A stretch of DNA of 64,000 nt from Liolophura sinensis (lineage: Eukaryota; Mollusca; Polyplacophora; Chitonida; Chitonidae). The translations under genes and the position numbers were made by a program. The notes beneath the pieces were generated by a model that worked only from the letters and a program-made list of their open reading frames with translations, was not told where the DNA came from and did not search any database. Each line of letters starts with the position of its first letter. The first letter of the stretch is position 1. This document shows, one piece after another, positions 36,476 to 48,875 of this stretch. Location of the stretch: the NCBI RefSeq assembly GCF_032854445.1, contig NC_088307.1, forward strand, positions 11,732,017 to 11,796,016, given 5' to 3'.

Positions 36476-36545
36476 TTTATTTTTTTATTTGTTGTTGAAC
36501 ACCATACCGAAGAATGTTTCACTTGTACGACGGCAGTCACCTGGG
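36476..36545 (-). mobile_element. SINE 3' fragment
   Basis: A reversed tail and the signature ACCATACCGAAGAATGTTTC followed by CGACGGCAG. A similar degenerate fragment is at 35722-35800. Confidence 0.55.
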
Positions 36546-37909
36546 TTCCTTGGGTATGTTGCCGACGATTGGCAGGTAATAATGAACTCCTTTCCATACC
36601 CACTTGTAATGCAGAGCCATGTACACTATCTTGGTGGAGGAAAAGAGCGCTTCAAGCAAGGTTAGACTGCGTAAATAGTCGTACGACCGTCGCCGATAGT
36701 TTACTAATATTTGCATCAAGGCCACATAGCTGAGTAGAAATTGTGATAATGGAACACTATGTTGATAAGAGATTAAGAAAAGTAGGTGTTGTGCTCCACA
36801 CACTCGTGATGGGGTTTACATTGTAAAAGTCTTGTAATGTAACTTGCAGACAATTATTGCCCGTCGTAAGATTTAATATGTTGGTATTCATATGTTGCGT
36901 CATTGAATAACTCAAAATGTTGACATTATAATATTTGTGTTTTAAGAATGCATTTTGAGATCAGTGACGGATTTTGGCATAATCTAAACAAGCTACGGCA
37001 TAGAGGTTCTCAGAGATATCAGATTTTTTTTTTGTTTTTTACCTTTAAACTTTATGGGTCATTTTCTCAGTAATCTTTTACTTATAGGTGAACAGAGTTA
37101 TTTCTATATTCAAATGCTTGAGCGTCTTTAACTTTTTTCACAAAAGTGAAAACATTTTGGCCAATGCGAACAACCAATGCGGTTTTCCAAACCCCAAGTA
37201 CTGTCACAGTACTGAAGTTGAGGTTGATAGTAAGTCTTACGACAGTTTTGAATAATATTGACTCCTATCATCATGAAAATTATGATGAAATTAATTGTTA
37301 CATCCCTGTCAGAATAAGTGGTGTTCATTGTTCCGTCATTTCATTTCCAAGAAAATACGCACTTGTATCCTTCCGTAAATGTAAAAAAAAAACAAACTTC
37401 CCCGTTCTGCTTTAAATGTTAAGAAATTCCATTGTTTCTTCCTTCTGAACTTTTAAGGGAATACAGTGTTTCAAAAAATACTAAGAAGTTCATCGGCGTG
37501 TTCATTTGAATGCATCAGGATATCCACTGCTTCGTAATGTTGTAATGATAATGACGTTCTCTCCACCCATGCTGGTATAAAATTATTGTTAAGTGTTGCT
37601 CAGTAGTCAGTGTGACTGTAACTACAACAAAATGACATTTTCCTGAACTGCTGTAAATGCTCAGGGGATTCATTCTTGTCTCTTTCTGAATTTTCCTGTG
37701 GCATTCTACTGTAAATGTTAAAGAAATGTCGCATGCGATCCTACTGTAAATGTTAAGAAAATGCGCTGTTTTGCCCTATTTTTAACAATTTAGAAAGTTC
37801 TTTATTTCATCTTGCGCTAGATGTTTATATCTTCCGTCTTTCTGTAACTGTTGAACCTATGGATTTAAGTGGTTCTGAAATTGTTAAGAAATTTTTTTGT
37901 TCTCACCTT

Positions 37910-38155
37910 CTGGAAATTTTAAGGAAACCCATTGCTCTGTCCTTCTGAAAAGGTTGAGGAACCCCATTGCTCTATCTCTCTGGAAAGGTTGGGTAAAGGC
38001 ATTGTTCTGTTCTTCTGGAAAGGTTGGGGAACTCATCATTTTGTCTTTCTGGTAAGGTGGAGGAAACTCATTGCTCTCTCCTTCTGGAAAAGTTGAGGAA
38101 ACCCATTGTTCTGTTCTTCTGGAAAGGTTTAGGAAACCCATTGTTCTGTTCTACT
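37910..38155. repeat. 36-bp minisatellite in the GPCR intron
   Basis: About 6.5 units related to CATTGTTCTGTTCTTCTGGA followed by AAGGTTGAGGAAACCC. More degenerate units reach back to about 37,400. The 36-bp period makes a 12-residue repeat on the minus strand, which is not evidence of a gene. Confidence 0.8.
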
Positions 38156-39623
38156 AGGCTCAGTTATTACCGAATTTGAGGTTGAACCCAGGTCATCCTC
38201 ATTTGAGGAGTGTTTCTCGTTTTGGGAATAGGCTGTTTGCCATTCTTACATGGTACATCGAATCAATTAACTTTTCTTTTATTTATTTGTTCCCGCAGGT
38301 CAGCTGTTCAATTCAATACCTAGGGGATCCATGGTTTGTTCCACGCTGACGTTCGTGGAACGCTACACATGTGTCTGCCGTCCTTTGACGTCAGGGGGAA
38401 TGTGGACTCGTGAAGAAAGTAGGCTTGCTATTGGCTATAATCTGGTTAGTTTCTCTCGGAGCTGTAGTTCCGTATGTCTACGCTGGTGCTGACTTACCGC
38501 CTGTGTACAGCATCGTGACGATGTCGTATTGTGCCATGGTCGAGGAGGGTATTACGACATCACCCTTCTATTGGCAACCACCTTCCTGCCTACACCGCTA
38601 CTAGTGGTCCTCTACTGCAAGATGATCCACTCTCTACGGATCCCAAAACAAGAGAGTGACCGCAGTGGTGCGGAAGTCAGAGGGCCCCGCAGACCACTAC
38701 GCAAAACTGTTATGTTAACCCTGATAACTGTCATCAATACAATCCGCAGGCCGCCGCTAGATACTAGCTTTTTAATATCCCAGATTAACTTCGGGGTACT
38801 ACAGTATTTTAGCCTGAGGTCGCTGACGTTTTATTTTTTTTCCTTTTGACGCTAATGTTCATCAAGAATTTTGCTAACCTCATTATTTACATGGTTATGG
38901 ACTCTAACTTTCGAGAAACTTATAAAATATTGTGCTGCAAATGTTGTAGAAAGTGCAGATACAAGTAGTCTATAAATGGTTACTCGTAAAACTCTTTCCC
39001 GCCTTCAACAAAGCGACCCAAAGCGGTACAGCAGTTTTGTTTTGTCCTGTTGTTTCAGTGTATGTGTATTTATAAAACGTTTCATAGGAAGATAACCTTG
39101 CGTTTTAACCCCGATTTGGATCTCTAGCTAATCCGAGCCTTTCATTTAAATGTACTGTTGAATTTTAAAATTTTAAAATTTAGCATTTTTTTGACATTTG
39201 TGCTTATATCATTTGCTAATATAAATAAGATCTCTTTGATATTCTCAGGCGTGTTGAATGTCTTCGCGTTTTTTGCGCTAAATGTTTACCAACTGCTACA
39301 TTTTCCACTTGATGAAAAATAAACTTGTTTTTAAAAGTAACGTTAATTTTTAAAACAGTTGTGTTCAGGAGGGAGTGAAACATTCCACTTTTAAAGTGGG
39401 CATCCAAACGTTGCCAGTGGCAAAAATAATGCTCTGATTACCGCGCAACGCGAGACGGGTCACTTTCATGGGGATGGTTTATTATTGCATCCAGCAAATG
39501 ACTCATGTGCATACAGGTATATAAATGTATATAAATATTTTCTTGACGTTGTTCTGTTGTGAATTGAGCATTTGGAATTAGTCCCTTTTATATATTATGT
39601 ATAGCAAGTTACACAATATAAGT

Positions 39624-39753
<130 letters not shown>

Positions 39754-40109
39754 AACACACATACACTCACTCCCACGCCATGCCACATCATTCGACATGA
39801 TCCCAAAGACCATCCCACACATATCTTAAAATTAATGTTATTGTGCACAATACGTCTTTTACGTACAAGTAGGTCACTCGTTGGGACGTAAAATCCGAAA
39901 ACTGCTACAATTGGCTCAGTCAATGTCCACTCAACCAAAATCAACTTAATATTGAATGGCCAAGCAGCACCAGGCGACTTTATTCGATTGTGTATTACAA
40001 TCTGAACATTAATATGTGAACGTCGCCAACGAGATATAATATTTCTGATCTACCAACTCACGACAGTGTGTATAAAATGTATGTCATTAATTTAAACTGT
40101 CCACGTTTT

Positions 40110-40230
40110 TGTGAGACTTTCCTCTCCGGTCGTACGTGGGAAGGTCTGCCAGAAATTTGCAGGATGGATGTGGGTTTTCAAGAGTATACGTATGTCTGTT
40201 TTGACTTTCCTGCCGCCATGATGCTGTAGC
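40110..40230 (+). mobile_element. Degenerate SINE
   Basis: It carries TTCCTCTCCGGTCGTACGTG and GAAGGTCTGCCAGAAA followed by a diverged body; the tail is lost. Confidence 0.55.
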
Positions 40231-40514
40231 AAACTGTATTTATGTATTGTTATTACCGCTGGTAATTCGCCTTGTTACATAGCTGCTTTTCTAACTTATA
40301 CATTACCACTGATCATGGATTATGAATGAAAAACAAAAACCAACGAAATAAATAAATAAGTTCTAAAAATGTTTTAATGATATATGCTGCTAAAGGTCAC
40401 ATATCACCAATGGTCGGCGTTCAATATGTTCAGTTTTTCACAAGCAACTCAGCAGTATGAAATTAATAGATTGAACACTTCAAGTATCTTCAGGTACAAC
40501 CCGACTCTGTTATT

Positions 40515-40770
40515 TATATATTTGATCGGTGTTTTACGCTGTACTCAGTAAGATTCCACGTATACGACGGCATTCAGCAATTTGATGGGAGGAAACCGGG
40601 CCAACTTCAGGGGAATTCACAACCATCCGCAGGTTGCTGAAAGACCTTCCCACATATGGTCGGAGAGGAAGCCAGCATGAGGTGGACTTGAACTCACAGC
40701 CATCGTATTGGTGAGAGGCTCCTGAGTCATTGCGCCACGCTGGCACGCTAACCACCTCGGCCACGGAGCA
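40515..40770 (-). mobile_element. tRNA-derived SINE, near full length
   Basis: On the plus strand it runs from the reversed tail and GTGTTTTACGCTGTACTCAG to the reversed head ending ACCACCTCGGCCACGGAGC. It is directly followed (40768-40912) by part of another dispersed repeat with CGACGTCATATGATTGAAAA. Confidence 0.85.
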
Positions 40771-41299
40771 TGATACTTCAGTGGTGGCAGCACTTTGGCG
40801 GCATGGGCACGTCGTGCCACCAGGAGACACACTACATGTACATACACACTTAATGAGTCCTCGACGTCATATGATTGAAAAATTGCTAAGTATGACGTAA
40901 AAGCACAATGTAATGACTGTACACAGGGAAAGACAGAAAATAAATTCGTTTTGCATAAAAAATACAATGTGTGTATGTATGCGTCGGGTTTTACGTCCTA
41001 CAATACGATACAATGTAGAAAAAACACATAAATTACGATATTACAATATAATCTTTCAAGTAATCGTGAGGAAAAGATACACACGTTGTTTATCTCAGGT
41101 ACACCTTAACCGCAACAACTATGCAACGGCACAGTATGTGTATTTTGTGCAACATGTGTTCATGTATGCAAACTTTAAATGAGTACCAAACTCTCTACCT
41201 GTAATACACATCAAGTTTACATCGCGAGCTACACATACACATTCATACACAAAAAAACACATACTTTCTGAGAATAAACCACCGTCTTTAGCGTAAATA

Positions 41300-41355
41300 C
41301 ACGACGTGAGGCTGTGGTGGGTTCCGACAGACGTCAGGCTGCGGTGGGTTCCGAC
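41300..41355. repeat. Tandem ~27-bp duplication at the TLR stop codon
   Basis: The motif GGTGGGTTCCGACAGACGTC is followed by GGTGGGTTCCGACGG about 27 bp later, so the C-terminal codons and the stop are duplicated just downstream of the gene. Confidence 0.6.
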
Positions 41356-43732
41356 GGTCTGCTAAGTGCCCGGATCAGCTTCTGCCAGAACATATGTCTG
41401 CTCAGTTCACAGTCAGACCAGTCTATGTATATCTTGTCTCGCATCAGAAGCATTAGTCGGTTCGTCATGTTACGGTGCTGAATGTCTCCTAGTTTCACTA
41501 GGATAAGAATTTCTCTCCTTTCATCGAGAAGCTTGTGCTGGGCCATTTTTAACTCCCATTCACACCATTCGCTGGCAGCGAAGCTATCCGAAAGGACGAG
41601 AATGACTTTCCTGCTGGCCTCCATGCTAACCATGATATTGTCTACAATGTCGGTTCCAGGTATAAAGTCCCTGTCGTACAAACACAGCTTAAATCCTTCC
41701 TCATCTTCCACTCTGGCTAAGAGTTCCTGGATCACCCAGTTCCGGTCTGTGGCACTGTAAACGACGAAGGCGTCATAATCCTACCCTTCCGTGTCCTCGA
41801 TTTCCGTGTATCCTTTGAGTTTGGAACGCGTAAGGAAACAGCAGTAGCTAATGTGCATCCTGTAACGAACAAACACAGTCACAGTAATCGCAATTACGAC
41901 GGCAGCCGTACCCAGGGACGCGGCAAGAATTAAGGGCAAGTTTAACTTCTTTACAGTACAAGATTCTACTGTAGGATTGAAGGACAGCAGGTTCTTATGT
42001 TTCCATTCTTTCGGGGAGTAACATTTGTAACATGTGTGGTTCAGAGCCACGATAGTGACTTTGGTGGTTCGAATCCAATTCCTAAACCACATTAAATCGC
42101 AGGTGCAAGCGAAAGGGTTGCCGGCCAGATTCAATTTCTTGAGGTTATCCAAGAGAGATTTAGGAAATGAATATTCGGAAATCGTAGAAATGTTATTAGA
42201 GTCCATGTAAAGTTTTTCCAGTTTCTTGGCCTCTGTGAATACACCAGGCGTCCAATCACTAATAGTATTTCTAGAGGCAATCAATTCTCTCAATGAAGGA
42301 AGAACCCTAAACAGAGGTTCCAGTAGACGTTTATAGATACCCATGTTTTCTATTATCAGTCGTGTGAGCTTAGAGAGCGGAGAAAAAAGTTCCTCTAAAG
42401 CAGGGTTGTTGATGTCCATAATATTATCCGTCAAATAAAGCACATCCAGGTTTGGACACAGTTTGAAGAAGTTTTTAGTGTCGGCAGTGCTGAAATGAAA
42501 AGCGTTTACTGAGGTCCAAAATAACGTAACGAGAATCTATTAAAAGCGAAGCTGGAAATCTGGCGGATATTATTATGCTTAAGATGAAGTCGTTCTAATT
42601 TGGGCGTTTCCCTAAACAAATTATTTGCGAGACTTCTAATGTAGTTAAACTTCAACTCTAAATGTTTAAGGTTTCGTAGACCGGAAAAGTCCTCTTTCGC
42701 TATCTCCAGAATTCGATTATATCCGAGTCTTAGCTTTTGAAGTTTTGGGTAGACGTTGTCATCAGGCGAGGTCTCTTTGAAAAGTCGTGGGATTTGCCTG
42801 AAATTGTTCCAACGCAGCCCAAGAATAGTTAAATTCCTGAATCCTTCAACGTCCTGTAAATAGGTAATGTAGTTGTACGTCAGAGTCAACGTGGTCAGTT
42901 CTCCCAGCGGTGACAGAGCCTGACCCGAAAACGTCAAAAAGTTGTTGTTACGTAAACTCAGACTTCTTATCTTTGAACCTAATAAACAGTCCAAAAGACC
43001 AGAAGGGAAAGTCTTGAAATCCATGTTATCCAACTGTAATACAGACACATTGGAAGAAGCGAGATCACAGAATGCCATTTTTAGGTCTCTCAAGTATATA
43101 CGGTTATTCCCGCTCAGGTCTAATTTTGCTCCTTGGCAGAATTTCAAACCGAGAAATACATCTTTTTCGATGTGGGTTATCTCCGAGTGTGACAAGTTTA
43201 GACATGACAGGGAAACGTTAGTTACGTTAGTCAAAGTCTGATTTGTCAGCGTTCCGAAAGACGCGCGTAAAACCGTGACAGAAGTCACGTAAGCAGGAGG
43301 AACTGGGATGTACGGTATGTTACCAGTGCACTTCATTTCTCTCTTCGACTTAGTGCATTTACAGAAAGCTGACAGAGGACAACTGTCGTCAAAATTCGTT
43401 GTTGTTGAACTATTTGCAGGTTTCTGGTCGAAGCCACATTGTAAGTCATCACTGAGGCCCTTTTTCATCCTTGTGATATGCAGACTAGAGAGGAATTCCT
43501 GGTCCACAGTGTCTGCAAGTGTCAGCCCAGCCTGTGCATTAACCAATCTGTTGGTTCTCGTTTTGTCAACGCTACCATTGTTAGCATCCACGATACCTGT
43601 GTCGACATGGGAATCTATTTCTGATGTTGTAGTCATTGAAACCGTACGGCATTCTCTGAAGCAGACGACAAAGCAGGTGACAAAAGCCATCATTGACCTC
43701 ACACTCTGTCTGCGCGCGGAAATCATGATCAT
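41334..43732 (-). pseudogene. Toll-like receptor (LRR-TM-TIR) with in-frame stop and LRR frame change
   Basis: Minus-strand gene without evident introns. From the ATG at 43732: signal peptide (MMAFVTCFVVCF), a Cys cluster (CPLSAFCKC) like an LRR N-cap, then a run of LRRs (LDLSGNN, LSLRNNN, LKHNNI). At about 42507-42530 the frame changes twice within 15 bases, splitting one LRR (TTTTGG and GTAAAC tracts). The second block (to 41784) has more LRRs, an LRR C-cap (FACTCDLMWFRNW through TCYKC), and a membrane helix (LPLILAASLGTAAVVIAITV). A TAG at 41781-41783 follows the residues EIEDTEG. In the same frame the TIR domain then runs to 41334 with box 1 (YDAFVVYS), box 2 (CLYDRDFIPG) and box 3 (FWQKLI). 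TIR domains recruit MyD88-type adaptors; a product ending at the TAG would lack this. Conserved TIR motifs argue for recent damage, readthrough or assembly error. Confidence 0.88.
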
Positions 43733-43799
43733 TATTACGTTTTCTATATCAACGTGGCGACGGAGGGCTCTGAAAACGAAAACATATAATACAGCGTGA

Positions 43800-43945
43800 A
43801 ATGACGAAAGATTAGCGCTTTCTACTGTTCAAGTTACAGCAAACAGTTGACAACAGACTTCCAGTTCTTGAATATTTTATGTTTAAATTAGACATTATTG
43901 TTCTTCTGTGTTGTATGCATACATCAGGCGGAAATATTTCCATAT
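43800..43945. other. Junction between the TLR 5' end and duplication copy 2
   Basis: About 145 bases separate the region upstream of the TLR start from the first base that aligns to window base 1. Any promoter of the TLR would lie across this junction. No repeat or microhomology can be judged because the matching left flank of copy 1 is outside the window. Confidence 0.5.
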
Positions 43946-44396
43946 ATATTTGATTAACCACTAACAATGCCCCCAAGAACTGTTCACTTGTATGACTTGT
44001 ATCAGGTTAATCCGTGGAGGAAAGTGGAGTACTGACAGTTATTCGTCGCCCTTCGCTGGGTACCGGACAAATATCCAGACATAAAGCCCCAGCACTCAAT
44101 ACCGCCAAACCTAAATTTTCGATGCAGTGATAAGAACGTTTTAAATGAATGATGTAAGCATGGTTCCTGATCGTGCTGAAACCATCCTTCTAACAGCAGA
44201 TAATGATCAAAGAACCCAACGTATCATGCATTGCTACATCGGTGCTGAGATCCAATAAAGCATTCAGCGGACTATATTAGACCGACACGCCACAAACAGA
44301 GAGTAATTCAGTACGCAGTACAACGCTACAAATTAGACTCCCACGCCACAAACAGATACTGATTCAGTAAGGCATGCGGCCTTAAAAATAAGATTG

Positions 44397-44577
44397 ATTG
44401 ATTTATTTGATTGGTGTTTTACGCCGTACTCAAGAATATTTCACTTATACGGCGGCGGCCAGCATTATGGTGGGCGGAAACCGGTCAGAGCCCGGGAGAA
44501 ACCCACGACCATCCGTAGGCTGCTGGCAGACCTTCCCACCAACGGCCGGAGAGGAAACCGACTGAGCCACAGAGGCA
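44397..44577 (-). mobile_element. SINE with deleted head (copy 2)
   Basis: This is the partner of 454-709. The sequence jumps from GGAGAGGAAA to CCGACTGAGCCAC, so box B was lost in copy 2 only. Confidence 0.8.
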
Positions 44578-45109
44578 CTAAAAATTAGACCAACCAGCTA
44601 CAGACACATACTAATCCAATAAGACATACAGCGCTACAAATTAGACCGTAAGCCATACAGCGCTACAAATAAGACCGACCTGTTGCAAACAGATAGTGAT
44701 TCAGTAAGTCATACAGCACTACAAATAAGACCGACCTGTTGCAAACAGATTTTAATCCAATGAGCCATACAGCGGTACCAAGTTGAACCGTACCGCTACA
44801 AGAACATACTTATCCAGTGAGCCAGCAATATATATACGCCACAGTTAAGACGGCACAGAGACAACTGTGCTGCAGTTATGTAACAACTAAATAAGGTAGC
44901 ACACACCTTAAAAAGATACACAAACAGCACGGAGCTGACCTTATACTTACCCTTCAGTGTATATACAACCTGTCATACGGATCTCACACCTTTCATCTAC
45001 CAGGTCAGTCTCATCAGAGAGCCTGTGGGTTGTAGGTTAGTCAAACACACATACACATAAAGACCATCCTACGATGCCCTGCCATGTTATAAAAACCTAA
45101 CATTTTAAA

Positions 45110-45375
45110 AGAGGAAGTTGTAACTTCCTCACTTGGCGTTCAGCATGAAGAGGATAGTGCAACGACTGTTTGACCCATATCAGTATAATGACTCGGGCGG
45201 GGCTTCTTACTTGCCTTCGGTAAGTCGTCTCAGTGAAGCAGCACTAGGTAAAAGAGCGGTGGATATCCGTCCTGCAACAAGTAGGTACATAACATACACC
45301 CTGAGGATTCCTTCGTCGTCATATGACTGAAAAATTGTTGAGCACGACGTTACACCCCAACACTCACTCACTCAC
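45110..45375 (+). mobile_element. Second-family SINE-like element (copy 2)
   Basis: Partner of 1328-1592 with the same ends and a few substitutions. Confidence 0.75.
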
Positions 45376-45736
45376 ACACAACACGCGGTTTCGGGTTTTA
45401 TGTTTTTACAACATTAGGTATATGGCCCCTACAGCGATTTTTTCTTCCCGAACTCAAGTGATGTTTCGCTCATAATATCAGTTGCAATAGCTCACCGCAC
45501 TCGTTCTACAATGCAGATTGATATAAGCTCATTCTCCGTTATTGGCCAACTTGAAGGATTGAAACAGACAGAAAAACAACAAAGAAAAAGCAACCTGTTA
45601 AACTCAACAGAAATTCTGTTGCCTGAGTGATGCTAGAATATATTCTGTTATATCAGCAGATTATTCTGTTAAATATAACACAAATATTCTAACAAATATT
45701 ATAACACAAATTAATTCAACAGACTCATGTTGACTT

Positions 45737-45898
45737 CCCCTCCAACCGTACGTGGGAAGGTTTGTGAGCAGCTTGTCTATGGTCGCGGGTTTCCCCCGGG
45801 CTCTGCCCGGTTTTCTCCCATCATAATGCTGGCTGCCGTCGTATAAGTGAAATATTCTTGAGTATGGCGTAAAGTACCAATGAAATAAAAAAATAAAA
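45737..45898 (+). mobile_element. 5'-truncated SINE (copy 2)
   Basis: Partner of 1933-2090. It keeps GTCGCGGGTTTCCCCCGGGC, which copy 1 lost. Confidence 0.8.
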
Positions 45899-46031
45899 TT
45901 CTACACCGCAGATGAATATAAGCTCATTCTCCGTTATTGGCCAACTTGAGGGATTGAAACAGACAGAAAAACAACAAACAAAAAAAATTATTATGTTAAA
46001 TATAGCACAAATATTTTATTAATTCAACGGA

Positions 46032-46186
46032 CTCATGTTGACTTCCTCCCCGGCCCTACGATGGAAGGTCTGTGAGCAGCTTGTGGATGGCCGGCCCGGT
46101 TTCCTTCCACCATAATGCTGACCGTCGTCGTATAATTGAAATATCAAATATCAAATATATCAATCAAATAAATAAATAAATTCAAC
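46032..46186 (+). mobile_element. 5'-truncated SINE (copy 2)
   Basis: Partner of 2224-2372. The 3' signature is replaced by short ATATCAAATATCAAATATAT repeats. Confidence 0.7.
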
Positions 46187-48661
46187 AGACAGATTCTATT
46201 AGAATAAGAGGGTATTATGTTGAATCTGGCACAACATATATTATTTTATAATAGCTAAATACAGTCTAGCATCTCTCAGGCAACAGGCAACATAGCTTCT
46301 TGTAACAGTCAGAACGACCTCTAGCCAGAACACCCTGTACCAGAACGCCTTCTATATATAATGCATGTGCAAGCTAGCAGCATGGGCATAGGTGTGTGCC
46401 TGCGATCATATTGTATCATATATTCCATGTGTGTTCTACATATATGGCCTATAATATTGCCCCTGAGCATAATTTAATTACTCTGATGTGTTTGAATGTC
46501 AACTGGTGGGTTTAGATATTGGGACTTTTTTTTAAGTGAATGCTTTTGAAGTCAAAAAGTGGGTGCAAATGCGAACTACGTGTATTTTAAACTATCAAAC
46601 AAAATCTAGCCCACAAATAATTAAGGGATAGTGTATACAGGCACGTGTACACGGCTACGCGCTCGCAGACTGACCAGTGTTGTTAAACGTTTACACACGT
46701 TGGACACATGAGGTGCGGTGTCTTGGGTAAGTGAGTAAACAGGATTAATCCAGCGTCTCCGGCTTTTAATGCCCCATAAAAGGGCATACACGGTGATAAA
46801 AATGCCAGTACCATTATTAAAAATAAAACTTGGCCTTGATTCCTCTACCACCCGAGAATACAACTGCAAAGGGTTAGTCACTGTTGTAGTGACACGATTG
46901 TGAAGATTTTACGGTTTATACAAGACTGATAGAGGGTTTAGATAGGTTTTTAGGTAGAGAGCGTTCTTGCAAGAGGGCGTGTTTGACCTTCATACAAACG
47001 TGTAGGCCGTTCTCCTTACAAACCTTTTCTGCCTGATGAAAACACACAACGGTTTTCTGTCTAGCTGTGTGGAAATATACACAGGGGTTCATAGTAGTCA
47101 AAATGTTAACTAGCCATCAGAAATATTGTTTTTTTTTAAGGTTGTTTGGATTTTTTTTTCAGATCTTACTGCCCTGTAATAGTGCCATATTGAGTTTTTT
47201 TTTAAATATCTAACTATTCTAGGAGAAAATTAAAATATTGTTTGCTTGATGTTACATGACCTTTATGAAAGAGGGTAGGTAGATTATTAAACTTCCTCAA
47301 TTAAAATCCCTTTATTAAACTTCCTTGATTTAATTTCCTCAACAATGATCAGAACGTAACACTAAATTATGTCACCCAATATTTGGCAATTCTCCTCCCC
47401 CACCCCACCCCAAAATATATTCTTATTCTGTACAGAGTGGGCGAGCATGTGAAAATATAACCAAAATCCTGTCCAGCTGATACTTTTGATGGAGTTAAGT
47501 GGGACCTCATCACCTGGTAAAATAAAATCTATACAGAGAAATCTGTTTCCATTTTCCCAAATTTCGTAATTTTAATTAAATTTTGTGAGATTTAGGTGAT
47601 TCTTCCTTCATGTAAAGGATGAAACATTTTTTTCTGTCTTCAATACATCATTCAATGTACCAGCTTGTCTACAAGTATGAAGAGAGTAAGCACCTAAGTG
47701 AACCTCAGCTCAGATCACCAGCTTTAATCGAACCTACACTGTCCAAAACATTTATACGTGAGGAAGAGCAGAGCCAAAATCATGTTGTGTTGCATGAAGA
47801 TTAAAGGTTGGAACATATCAGCTTTGTATTTGTATGTCAACTTTCCTGCATCTGAAATGCACCTGCCATTTCTGTTGTCACTACCATTGTTTCCATTTCA
47901 CAACAATGTATCAGTAGATACGTTTTCTACCCACCAAAGCATCTGGCAGTGGTGATATGAATGACAGTTCATGAAATTATACGAATATATTCACAGCTAC
48001 ATGCTCCCAAACATAGAGTTTTGACGAGGAGAAAAGCTATCCACACATCTGAATAACGTTTTTATAAATTTTGGAATCTCCCGAACGGTATTTTTCCATG
48101 TCAGCAGAAGGGGCTCATTTGGGGGTCTCTTATACTGTGAAATGGGATTAACACGGAACATACAAGGGGCTCTGTTGGGGATTCCTTGATAACGTACAGG
48201 TTTAAAACAAAAAAAACTTATGTCTCGATCATCTTACAGCAGGTATTATGATGTCGTACGGTCTCAGTTTTTCACCGTGATTATAACAGACCATGACTGA
48301 CTAAATTTAATTCAAAAAAATAAACTAGGTGATCTACGAAAGTGGACTTCACAGGTAGAGACCTGTCTCGATCTACGGGTACCGCTTTAGAAAGCTTTAT
48401 ATCTCGAAAGAGAGAACGTCACCTGTAAACAGAGTGACATTTCAAACGATCGATGCCAAAAAACAAAACAAAAAAAGCAACAAAACACAAGTAGTTAAAT
48501 GAAATAAAAAAAAAATGGCATCTGTAAAACACACACAAAAACTTCTGTCGGGGTCTTTTTCAAGGGTCGGTCGCGTAACATCAAAAATATAATATTTTAG
48601 TTTTGACCCTATAAAATTAATAAGACAAAATAATAGTAACTTTTAAACTTATGAATTATCA

Positions 48662-48727
48662 GCTTCCCCTTAGCTCAGCCGGTAGAGATTCTGCTTCGCA
48701 GCAATGAGATCCAGGTTCAATCCAGTC
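48662..48727 (+). other. tRNA-like sequence (copy 2)
   Basis: Partner of 4831-4896 with boxes A and B kept and one change beside box A (CCCCGTAGCTC to CCCCTTAGCTC). Confidence 0.5.
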
Positions 48728-48744
48728 AACTATTGAGATTTAAC

Positions 48745-48875
48745 TAAAATTTAAATTTTTAATTAAAAATTAAATGTAAATTAAATGTAATTACAACAAT
48801 CAAATGTAAATTAAATATAATTACAACAATCAAATGTAAATTAAATGTAATTACAACAATCAAATGTAATTAAAT
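48745..48875. repeat. 30-bp A+T-rich tandem repeat, ~3 units (copy 2)
   Basis: Units AAATGTAAATTAAATGTAAT plus TACAACAATC are repeated about three times; copy 1 has one. Confidence 0.85.

Larger units (their letters stand above)
35296..38968 (+). pseudogene. Class A (rhodopsin-type) GPCR, frameshifted relic
   Basis: Exon 1 (35296-35577, after ATCCACAG and before GTGAGT) encodes TM1 with VGNVLAISLIVLV and TM2 with SRALFDLIVLI, which keeps the usual TM1 Asn and TM2 Asp. After a 2.7-kb intron (acceptor CCCGCAG) exon 2 starts at 38299. It holds TM3 ending LTFVERYTCVCRPL (the D/ERY motif), TM4 (GLLLAIIWLVSLGAVVPYVY), TM5 (TLLLATTFLPTPLLVVLYCK), a TM6 start (KTVMLTLITVINTI) and TM7 with NFANLIIY in place of NPxxY, then a Cys-rich tail ending at 38966. 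The frame changes at least four times (near 38340, 38405, 38590 and 38845) and the TM6 CWxP motif is missing. Motif style resembles peptide receptors, but ligand class is not certain. I saw no other GPCR copy. Confidence 0.8.

Noticed and set aside
42942-43799. Plus-strand frames of 99 and 163 codons
   Set aside because: Shadows of the minus-strand TLR coding sequence.
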